Origin: Cardiocondyla obscurior
Taxonomy: Eukaryota > Arthropoda > Insecta > Hymenoptera > Formicidae
Direction of reading: 5' to 3'
DNA length: 64,000 bases
Assembly: GCF_019399895.1 (NCBI RefSeq)
Contig: NC_091867.1
Span: 8,259,501 to 8,323,500, forward strand
Positions 13,101 to 19,556 of this stretch are shown in pieces. The translations under genes were made by a program, and so were the position numbers. The notes under the pieces were generated by a model. The model saw only the letters and a program-made list of their open reading frames with translations. It was not told where the DNA came from and made no database searches. The stretch's first letter is position 1. Each line of letters opens with the position of its first letter.

Positions 13101-16100
13101 CATTTAATTTTACTAGCCTAAAAAAATAAATTTCTGCTTTAAAGCTACAGCATCTTCTGTTACTATCTGCTATTTAATTCGAACTTTCGAGCGTGACTGG
13201 AGTATTCATCGTGCAGTTTTTAATAAACAGCTGATTTACAGTGAGCGGCCAGATTCAAGAGTTCACTGAGAGAACTTCCAAATTGAATTACTCTCGTAGA
13301 TTCGCGCTAATAAAAAATTATTTCTGCAACAGAAATCCGTATCATGTCGCGCCATAATAATCTTTTAGAGCAATCAAATGCACACCCGGTGCTCTCTGCA
13401 TTTAATTGCTTGTCTCGCATAATAATATTACGATAAATCGTTTACGAATATTATTTCAACTCTCTTTCTCTCTCTTGTACCTCGCGCGCGCCGTACAAAC
13501 ATTAATTTTAATGAGAAACGTGTAATGTTAAATTGTTACATTGCTGACTCGCGCTAAAAATTACGTACTGAATTTATAATTGTTAACTTATTTATTAGGA
13601 ATTGTGACAGCAACGAATCGCGTTGCGTTTACCGTTTGTAAACTAATACGTATTCGCGTAACTTTCGTTTTATCCCGTTGCATTAAAGCTATCAGTTAAA
13701 TCAACACACAGATTTAACCAATCTCAAACAGAACTCTACATAAACCGTGCGTAGCATATATATCTTTTTACACATTATATATGCAAATCCTTTCAGGCTA
13801 TTGTTCAAGCGGAAAATCTCGATGAAAACTTCACTCTGGGATTGGCCGTGCTGCTGGCCGGGGATTTTGCGATATTACCACCCGACACGAAATTAAATAA
13901 AGTCGCGCCCCCGGGCTGGTTGAGCAGTGGCAAAAGTAAAGGTTTGTTGGGTCTGCCGACTAGTTTTATGCTGTACTTGCGGCTTCGGTTCTTCCTGCCA
14001 TCTCTTCGCGGCACCAGGTTCGTTTTTTTTTTTTTTTTTTTTAAACCCACATGATAAAGTTAACGTGCTTTAAATCTGTGCTTTTATCTCGTCGCGACTT
14101 AAACAAACGTTTTTCTATGCCGTTTTCAGAAGCTGGATATCGAAGCATCTGCTATATTTGCAAATAAGGCGATGTATACTGGAGCAGCAGCTGGTCTGCC
14201 CATATTCCGAATTAATCAATTTGACAGGCCTCGCACTTCAAGCTGAATTCGGGAATTATAACGTCAATGTGAGTTAACGAATGATTCATACGTCGCGCGT
14301 TGTTTGAAATAAAATATCGTCGTAACGCGAAGTATGATAATATTCAAAAATTATCGTTAAGCTTTAAATAATAAAAATTAAGCAAAGTTGAAAGCAAAAA
14401 TAAAACAATATAGTAGAATAATAAATTTGATATCATAAATTCGATCAGTAGTGCTAGTTATTAATATTAATAAACCGCAGTGAAACAGATATTAAACTAT
14501 AATAAATCCCTGTAACAGCTGAAGTGAGTAGTTGTCAAAATTACTTTACTCTGTTGTGGCGGAGTTGACAGCAATTTTGACATAATCTGTTCGATTTCTC
14601 TACCTCATCGTGACTGATCTTTATATATATATATATATATATTTTCCACAGGAGCACGGCTGCGGGGATTACTTCCTTCTCGAGCATTACGTACCGGAAT
14701 CCTTGATATTGAGCGCGGACCGGCATCAATCGCAACCCTGTGTCGACGCCGATACACTTCGGGCGCAGCTACACCGCGCTCACCGCGACCGCCGTGGCTT
14801 GGACTCGAACAAAGCCGAGGAGATGTTCATAACTCACGCGCAGTCCCTGCCGGATTACGGCTCGCACTACTACATCGCCACAGTGGACTCGAAGGAGCTG
14901 GAGAAACTGATGGCGCGACAGAGAAAGGGGAAGAGCGCCGTGTCCGACAATCGCGATGCCGTGTCGCCGCAAGACGCTGCGGGAAACGCTTATCGCCAAG
15001 AGAAATCCACCCGGGAAATCTGTTCAACCTATGGTAGAATTGGGATCGCGCGATTAAATTCGCGTGAAAACGCACCGACGATACCCTACTCGGACGAGCA
15101 CGCGAAGAACGCGAATTTACGCAACGACGACGCCTGCAATAACAATCACAGCAACAACAAGAACAACAACAGCAGTGTTAACGGCGTCAGCCATAACAAC
15201 AATAAAAACAAGAGCGGCAAGAGAAAAGTAGACAGCAACGTGTGGCTGGCGATACATTCGCAAGGGATGAAGCTGCTAGAACGAGGGGGCGAGCCGAGGG
15301 AGAGAACGGAACTGGCCCACTTTCAGTGGCGAGATGTACAGACGCTGAGTTACAACAAGAGCTGCTTGGTGGTGCACAGTAAATTGAATGGGAAGGGATG
15401 CAAGTTCAAACTACGAATGGATCATCGAAAGTAAGTTTGCCTACCGCGATTTCGGAGATTAATCGGATGGAAGTCTTATTAATAGAGCGAATACTTGGAA
15501 ATGTATCGAGTGCGCCTCAGTACGAACTGCCGCCTGCCACTTATCGTAACGACTTATGCATAAAGTATCCTTCTATTTTCCAGAAGTTACTTCGCCTTCA
15601 AGCTCACCTCCCTGCATCATCAGTTCTTCCTAAGACTTCGCTCGGAGCTCACATCGCTTCAGGGCCTGGCTAAAGGTACACGTGCCTTTTCTCTTCGATT
15701 AAGCTTGTTGAAATGTTTCAGACTTAAACTTTCCGCGAAAGTTACGCGATAGGCAACTATGTAAATTGTGATACTTTATCGCACGGATTTTGATCTCCTC
15801 CCGCTATTCTTCGACGGAGATATTAACGTGTAAATAATGCAGTAAATTTCAGCAAGCTACAGCGACTGTATCGATAATCTTACAAAAACTATTAATTACG
15901 AAAGCTTTTTTCAAATATGATATTTCAATCGCTATTAATTTTTTTATTTTTTTTTTATTTATTATGTTTTTTTTTAATTAAAATTTTCTGTCGAGTTATT
16001 TCGTTGAAACGTTTATCAAGATGTTTAAAATAAAATCAATGCGTAATATTTTCAGATTTTGGAGTGCCATTAATCGAGACGAAACCTACACCATTAAAAT

Positions 16101-18299
16101 CCAAGATCGTCGACGGTAAAAGTAAACAAACTATCGGACAACCGGTCAAGTCGCAAAAAAGGATAAATTATCCGATGCAACTGGAGGAATATCAAAATAA
16201 AGAGAACGAGAACCCTCAAAAAGATACAATCGTAGTGACGGCAGCGAAGGACGTCGGCCGCGAGCCCGGATTTTATTCGTCGGAGGAAGATGTTCTTTAC
16301 GCGCAAGTAAACGTGCGATTAGAACCGGAGGGACAGTCGCGAGACACGGAGGAGGAGTCGGAAAGAGGCTTGATGACACCGCATAAAATCTTGCTCGAAG
16401 CTAAAGAAACCAAATCGGAGCACGATAAATTGTACGCTTATACCGGCTTAGACAGCGAGGCTGAAACTGAATGCACATACTCGCTACCAAAAGTTATATC
16501 GAGCAACCAGCTAGATAAACCTAATAACCCGGAAGAGCTATACGCCGCTATTAATAAAGTTCGTCTATCGGGAAAGAGCGAGTTTCCTGTTCCGGAAGAA
16601 GTTTGGAACGTCTCCGATGTCAAGAAGACATTACAAAAGGTGCCTACGTTCCCTAAAATTTGTATATTAATTGCAAATTGCCCGCTAAATTTTCAACATA
16701 AAATTATTTTTCGAAATAACGTGTTTAACAAAGTTATATTGTCACTTTAGATGAAAGCAGCTAGTTTACCGAATTACGGTACGCCGAGGCAGTCGGGTGG
16801 TTTTCGCACGCCCAGTCTGCCACGTCGATTGGGTGTGAAAATGGGAACGCGAGCGATTTACAGTAGTCTGGTCCAGAAAGATACCGCGCTTACCGACGAC
16901 ACGGAATCTCTGTCTCTAAAATCAGACACCGAATCGTCTGCCCAGTCGTTATCGGCACGATCCATTGAATCGCCCATGCCGGAAGCGTACGTGCTGAGTG
17001 AGTAACGGTGTTAACTTTAAAGTATCTTCTATTCGAGTTTCTATTTATACAAAATTAAATATCACGCCACTTGCCATGTGAGCGTGCAAACTTTTCTTTA
17101 GCTATTTATATTGCTTAAAAAAAATTTTTTTTTAATTATTTCTGCTTGTTACAAATATTGATAAAAATTTTATTTAAAATTTGCTTGCTTTCTACTTCAA
17201 CAGATGCCGATATACGAACCGACGACGAAACGTTCCGCGTCCCGGAGGACGAATCGATATCTGCGTCCTTAATGGCTCGTTTGGAAGAACTGTCGTTCAC
17301 CGAAGAACGGGTTTTGCATACGATTAAATTAGAACGTGGCCACGGTGGTAGCATAGGTTTGCAAGTAATGGAAGGTAACGATGGCGGTGTTTATGTTCAA
17401 GCAGTTTCTGTCGGCGGATCAGCTGATATGGCCGGAAACGTAAATAAAGGTTCGTACGATATTCACGTTGCTTCAAAATTAAAAAAAAAATTTAATTTAT
17501 AGAGACATAACAATAGAGATCATATTTAAAATCATAATTAACTGCAGTGTTAACAAATTGAATGAATAAATAAATTAACGATATACACAAAGATATAAAA
17601 GTAAATCAGTGGATAAAATTAAATGTAATTAAATACGTTAAATAAATCGAAGTATTTAAAGTAAAAATTATTTTAACAGGTGACCGGATCGTAGCCATAA
17701 ATGGACAGAATCTGCTGAACCTTTGTTACGAGGATGCTCTGAAGATGTTGCAGAGCTCGTCTGAAATGATCGAGCTGGTTCTTTCGCAACCCGCGATTCA
17801 AAAAACCACGGAATCGAAAAATGACCAGGAAAAGGGTTCTATTGAAAACCATTACTTACAGTAAGTATTTCGAACTGACTAGCTTAATTATTTGATAACA
17901 AACAGATGTCTATAAAAAAAAAAAAAAAATCACGAACTAATCGATTTTTACTAATAAAAATCTTGCTACAAAAAAAATAAGAATAAAAAAATTAACCAGC
18001 AGAATAATTTCATTTTATATCACGTTCGCAGCGAGATCAAATTTGACGTGTCGTCGGAAGCGGAAACGTCCAGCATGATGAACAAGTGGATCGCTCAGAA
18101 AACTACGGATGTAGCGTCGGTGCAGAACACCTCGAGCGCATATAGCAGCGCTGCATCCAGCGCTATGGGCAATCACAATAATGCTAACAGCCTATACATG
18201 ACTGATCTCATTGACAATAACGCGTTAAAATCTGCCAGTATGCTGTTATCTATAGAAGATTTCGACGTTAGTAGAACGAGTCGTCAAGTTTTCATTTAA
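939..18299 (+). CDS. KIND-FERM-PDZ scaffold protein, FRMPD2/PTPN13-like (14 exons, 5' partial)
   Basis: Fourteen exons (939-1103, 6687-7564, 8237-8617, 10223-10403, 12166-12264, 13797-14017, 14130-14268, 14652-15430, 15584-15675, 16056-16639, 16751-16997, 17204-17449, 17680-17860, 18032-18299) have GT-AG borders and matching phases, giving 1,486 codons and a TAA. Counting from the first visible codon, the layout is KIND C-lobe about 1-85, Gln/His-rich linker about 85-345, SH3-ligand linker 348-475, FERM about 536-978 with an Asn-rich insert 772-884, acidic linker 980-1290, PDZ about 1292-1375, Ser-rich tail to 1486. In known relatives KIND, FERM and PDZ modules act as protein and membrane adaptors at the cell cortex or junctions. 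No tyrosine phosphatase domain follows, so FRMPD2-like fits better than PTPN13, though vertebrate FRMPD2 has more PDZ domains. The start codon lies upstream of the window. The exon chain and domain calls are strong; the true C-terminus is less certain. Confidence 0.88.
1104..6686 (+). other. 5.6-kb intron between the KIND exons
   Basis: This intron is bounded by GTAAGT and TGTGTCAG. It holds T-runs at 3402-3418 and 3651-3676, a short tandem of TTTATTTACCTTTCA near 2569-2600, and a GC-rich block at about 4850-5480 of unknown role. An open segment at 3931-4203 is described separately. No other coding exon fits the host phases. Confidence 0.6.
3931..4206 (+). CDS. Orphan open segment inside intron, possible alternative terminal exon
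   Basis: After the acceptor-like AATTGATACAG a frame is open for about 90 codons and ends in TGA. The product looks protein-like: basic at the start (VRRRANPSVKAM), with PPQHLP and a mixed polar tail. The frame needs a phase-1 donor upstream, but the visible KIND exon ends in phase 0 and would meet TGA at once. It could be an alternative last exon fed by an unseen exon, an exon of another transcript, or chance. I do not recognise it. Confidence 0.25.
   Translation, partial: GDVNRKDLNVIVRRRANPSVKAMGAQKRVVPRRINPPQHLPMQQKLATVTLATENSSKDTLFAIGKNISEVNNDTQIQPSVPSLIPREKYS
6687..7564 (+). CDS. Exon: KIND end plus Gln/His-rich linker
   Basis: The acceptor is TTGTGTCAG and the donor GTACGTG; 878 nt enter in phase 0 and leave in phase 2. 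The first ~28 residues (VISEYCRTRL, then HIVMEMYREVV) continue the KIND domain directly from the exon ending at 1103. The remainder is rich in Gln and His with CAG/CAA runs near 6980 and 7180, so its length may vary between individuals. It contains an RxxxSxP motif (RNSQSHP) and an RSSGNLP motif that resemble 14-3-3 or basophilic kinase sites. The linker is inferred to be disordered. Confidence 0.85.
7565..8236 (+). other. Intron with dispersed repeat copy A
   Basis: This 672-nt intron between two linker exons is occupied for about a quarter of its length by a copy of a repeat also present at 18318. No gene is seen. Confidence 0.7.
7720..7893 (+). repeat. Dispersed repeat family 1, copy A
   Basis: The segment starts CCCGAGTGGAAA, runs through CTAATCTGATTTTGCAGCTA and GGTACTAGCCATAAATTATA, and ends in an A-run before ATCTG. 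It matches 18318-18500 in the same order and orientation at roughly nine bases in ten by eye. The first ~80 bases recur inverted at 63064-63144. An internal TAATCTG...CAGATTA inverted repeat is present. It has no coding capacity and is a candidate non-autonomous element. Confidence 0.8.
8237..8617 (+). CDS. Exon: linker with PxxPR motifs
   Basis: The acceptor CCAAAAACAG and donor GTATTT are both in phase 2 with their neighbours. The exon encodes 127 residues of mostly polar sequence. It contains RQHSNP, a mode-1-like 14-3-3 motif (RxxSxP), and two proline-rich stretches, GPPKPPR and EPPAKPPR, which fit SH3-domain ligands. No folded domain is seen. The second PxxPR lies at the exon end, and a similar one opens the large exon at 19557. 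Confidence 0.82.
8618..10222 (+). other. Intron, no gene seen
   Basis: This 1.6-kb intron is bounded by GTATTT and TTTTCAG. It has an interrupted A-run at about 8702-8734 and otherwise unremarkable AT-rich sequence. No exon or RNA gene is supported. Confidence 0.6.
10223..10403 (+). CDS. Exon: basic linker before FERM
   Basis: The acceptor TATTTTCAG and donor GTATGT bound 181 nt, entering in phase 2 and leaving in phase 0. The product is a basic segment (NGPRARRGKAVQRAPSRLYR) followed by a sequence with two Cys. The phase match on both sides supports it, but it shows no recognised domain. Confidence 0.78.
10697..10767 (-). tRNA. tRNA-Glu (anticodon CTC)
   Basis: Read on the minus strand this is a 71-nt cloverleaf. 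The acceptor stem TCCGGTA pairs fully with TACCGGA, the A box is TGGTCTAGTGG, and the anticodon stem CCTGG/CCAGG closes loop CTCTCAC with anticodon CTC. The T arm has the B box GGTTCGATTCC. The minus strand just past the 3' end has a T-run (A-run at 10687-10692 on the plus strand), fitting a Pol III stop. It lies antisense within an intron of the KIND-FERM-PDZ gene. Confidence 0.96.
10952..11022 (-). tRNA. tRNA-Glu (anticodon CTC)
   Basis: The 71-nt body is identical to the copy at 10697-10767, with anticodon loop CTCTCAC. A plus-strand A-run directly beside it (about 10943-10950) gives the minus-strand T terminator. The flanks differ from the first copy. Confidence 0.96.
11378..11448 (-). 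tRNA. tRNA-Glu (anticodon TTC)
   Basis: The body is the same as the upstream copies except for one base in the anticodon loop, now CTTTCAC, giving anticodon TTC. The CCTGG/CCAGG stem and both internal promoter boxes are intact. A-runs at about 11360-11374 on the plus strand give T-runs after the 3' end. Confidence 0.96.
11877..11947 (-). tRNA. tRNA-Glu (anticodon TTC)
   Basis: This is the second TTC copy, identical in body to 11378-11448. A plus-strand A-run just before 11874 gives the terminator on the minus strand. With the other three it forms a four-gene cluster that can read both glutamate codons. Confidence 0.96.
12166..12264 (+). CDS. Exon: FERM F1 (ubiquitin-like) start
   Basis: The acceptor TTTGTGCAG and donor GTAAGC bound 33 codons in phase 0. 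The sequence (GRIVVIMLTGQRVEVTCDP, then TAGDLFQ) is a beta-hairpin plus helix start typical of the ubiquitin-like F1 lobe, in which the chain reads V-x-L-x-DG-x-x-x-x-x-x-V-x-x-x-x-x-A-x-D-L. It opens the FERM domain. Confidence 0.85.
12265..13796 (+). other. Intron inside FERM F1, no gene seen
   Basis: This 1.53-kb intron interrupts the F1 lobe. A GC-rich block at about 12470-12730 stands out from AT-rich surroundings but gives no exon that fits the host phase. No RNA gene is recognised. Confidence 0.55.
13797..14017 (+). CDS. Exon: FERM F1 end and F1-F2 junction
   Basis: The acceptor CCTTTCAG and donor GTTCGT bound 221 nt, entering in phase 0 and leaving in phase 2. ENFTLGLAVLLAGDFAILPP with KLNKVAPPGW matches the end of an F1 lobe, where an aromatic or acidic residue is followed by a loop and a basic Lys-x-x-P-x-W element. 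The last part, MLYLRLRFFLP, matches the FERM strand written LYFRVKFFPPD in family members and leads into F2. A T-run in the intron directly follows the donor. Confidence 0.85.
14130..14268 (+). CDS. Exon: FERM F2 helical lobe
   Basis: The acceptor CGTTTTCAG and donor GTGAGT bound 139 nt, phase 2 to phase 0. HLLYLQIRRCILEQQLVCP followed by LALQAEFGNYN is the canonical FERM F2 pattern (YLQ-x-R-x-D-I-x-x-G-x-L, then A-x-LAS-x-x-Q-AE-x-GDY). LTGLALQAEFGNY is the best single FERM signature in the gene. Confidence 0.9.
14622..14642. repeat. (TA)n microsatellite next to a splice acceptor
   Basis: About ten TA units lie 10 bases upstream of the acceptor of the FERM F2/F3 exon (14651). They occupy the position where the pyrimidine tract would normally be. 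Confidence 0.9.
14652..15430 (+). CDS. Exon: FERM F2 end, Asn-rich insert, F3 start
   Basis: The acceptor TTTTCCACAG and donor GTAAGT bound 779 nt, phase 0 to phase 2. The start has YFLLEHYVPESL and then AEEMFITHAQSLPDYGSHYY, the F2 end (Y-x-P, AE-x-x-F-L-x-x-A-x-x-LP-x-YG). About 115 low-complexity residues follow, including an Asn-rich tract coded by AAC/AAT runs at 15136-15215. F3 (PH-like) resumes at VWLAIHSQGMKLLERGG and continues through W-R-D-V-x-x-L-S-Y. The insert falls where F2 passes to F3, which normally is a short link. A (TA)n tract lies just upstream of the acceptor. Confidence 0.88.
15584..15675 (+). CDS. Exon: FERM F3 C-terminal helix
   Basis: The acceptor TTTTCCAG and donor GTACAC bound 92 nt, phase 2 to phase 1. 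The joined sequence KSYFAFKLTSLHHQFFLRLR is the end of the F3 lobe: a strand followed by the long closing helix (K-x-x-x-x-x-L-W-x-x-C-x-x-x-H-x-F-F in many FERM proteins). Confidence 0.88.
15676..16055 (+). other. Intron, no gene seen
   Basis: This 380-nt AT-rich intron follows the FERM F3 exon. It has T-rich runs at about 15940-15990. Nothing further is supported. Confidence 0.6.
16056..16639 (+). CDS. Exon: acidic linker between FERM and PDZ
   Basis: The acceptor ATTTTCAG and donor GTGCCT bound 584 nt, phase 1 to phase 0. The sequence is charged and probably disordered. It has repeated EE/D-x-LYA motifs (EEDVLYAQ, HDKLYAYTG, PEELYAAI). The three spaced LYA motifs look like a short repeat unit; the middle one continues into YTGLDSEAE. 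No catalytic or folded domain is seen. Confidence 0.83.
16751..16997 (+). CDS. Exon: Ser-rich linker
   Basis: The acceptor CACTTTAG and donor GTGAGT bound 247 nt, phase 0 to phase 1. It encodes a Ser/Thr-rich linker with an arginine-rich patch (TPSLPRRLGVKMGTR) and many acidic-flanked serines. An in-frame TAA immediately after the donor shows why the splice is needed. Confidence 0.8.
17204..17449 (+). CDS. Exon: PDZ domain, first half
   Basis: The acceptor CTTCAACAG and the donor after AATAAAG bound 246 nt, phase 1 to phase 1. From ERVLHTIKLERG the sequence forms the first PDZ strand. GGSIGLQVMEG is the carboxylate-binding loop (GLGF type, here GSIGL) and GGVYVQAVSVGGSADMAG the next strand and helix with the usual G-G-x-A-x-x-x-G. 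The intron falls before the GDRI strand, a common intron position in PDZ genes. Confidence 0.92.
17680..17860 (+). CDS. Exon: PDZ domain, second half
   Basis: The acceptor TTTTAACAG and donor GTAAGT bound 181 nt, phase 1 to phase 2. GDRIVAINGQNLLNLCYEDA, then a helix and ELVLSQP, completes the PDZ fold (G-D-x-I-x-x-I-N-G, then A-x-x-L-x-x-x). The peptide-selecting helix alpha-B position is occupied by Tyr in C-Y-E-D-A rather than the His of class I domains, so the ligand class cannot be assumed. Confidence 0.92.
18032..18299 (+). CDS. Exon: Ser/Ala-rich tail and stop
   Basis: The acceptor CGTTCGCAG is phase 2. Eighty-eight codons end in TAA at 18297-18299. The tail is rich in Ser, Ala and Asn and ends ...SRTSRQVFI, whose V-F-I end would fit a class II PDZ ligand. 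The stop is directly followed by GTAAGT, a perfect donor hexamer, so splicing may occur right after the stop. A phase-1 GT within the exon (after 18237) could instead bypass the stop and join the large exon at 19557. Confidence 0.72.
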
Positions 18300-19556
18300 G
18301 TAAGTAAAGTGCCTCTTCCCGAATGAAAATTTATCTACCTAATCTGATTTTGCAGCTAGTGGTTAGATCGCGCAGATTAAATATATTTCTTAACTAGTAA
18401 CTAGCTTGGTACTAGCCATAAATTATAAGAAAGTATTTATTATTCAGTGACTGTCTTAAAAAAGTAAAGTTGTCATTTAAAAAAAAAAACAAAATCTGTT
18501 TAGTATCGGTCGTCTAATCACTGTCCAGCGCGGACCATGTATCTAAATACATACATAGATATTTAAATGTTTTTCGCCGCGTACTTGTTTACTGTTGTGT
18601 GCTGATCTTACGCAATGCTCGCTCGACTGCCGAATTCGCCGGGCAAACTGGTTCTCGCCGTCGCGATAATGTGAATACGTACGTGTGTTTACATCAGCTG
18701 GCTGCCTCGCGTTGGATACACGTGGTGGAGGCGCGAATATATATTTTTATCTAATATTCTATATATAATTCAATCACGTTATTTCTGGATAATTTATCAT
18801 CGATTATACATCTGATAATTTATCAGTCTCCTACTGCACGATGGAAATTCACAGAAAATTCTATTTGCGATAAAACTATTATCTCGAATTGTAAGCAATA
18901 CACGACTGTGTTGAACATATGGCACTCGCTTGTAATCGAATTGTTTTTATCCGTTTAACGAAGCCCCTTGTCGGAGCTACCGAAGTTTGTATAGCTCTTG
19001 CCCTTTAAATTAAAATTAATAGACAAGATTTCAGGCATGCAAATAAATTTTTTTATTAAATTATTGAATTAAAATAATCTTATAAAATAAAATAGCATTG
19101 TTTGGTTTATTAAATTAATCTTGAAAACGTTTTGAGATTTAAACGACGTGCCTAAAGGAAGAATATTCAGTTTCGCATGAAATATTGTTCTTTGTTTTAA
19201 AAAAAAACTATGCATAAATTAAAACAAAAAAAGTATATATGTATATATCACGTATTTTAATGTGCAATGTTCACACATTTACTTTCACATAGTATTAATA
19301 TTGACCGTGTAGGTCAGGAAGGGGAAATCTATGTGTCATTTCTAAGGAATCGTCTTAGTAAGTCTCGGACAGTCTAACGTCGTGGTTTCTCGCGTTTATA
19401 TTCTAAATACCGGAGCCGTCTGTGCATTACATTTACATAATCATTTACGTTATGTATAATTGTAAGAACAACCATCTCAGTTGACCTTTTTTCTCTATAT
19501 TTTATCGAAATTACAGAATTTTTCTATAACACCCTCTTTATTTTTTGCCGCAACAG
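18300..19556 (+). other. Spacer or intron between tail exon and large exon
   Basis: This 1.26-kb stretch starts with GTAAGT right after the TAA and ends with the good acceptor TTTTTGCCGCAACAG. It holds repeat copy B at its start and a GC-richer patch at about 18590-18730. It would be an intron if the large exon belongs to the upstream gene, or a 3' flank plus promoter region if it does not. Confidence 0.5.
18318..18508 (+). repeat. Dispersed repeat family 1, copy B
   Basis: It begins CCCGAATGAAAATTTATCTA and follows copy A at 7720 base for base apart from scattered differences, ending in an A-run and AATCTGTTTAGTATC. It sits 18 bases after the stop of the KIND-FERM-PDZ gene, so any 3' UTR there would contain it. 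A block AGCTAGTGGTTAGA resembles a tRNA A box, but no B box is seen. Confidence 0.82.
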
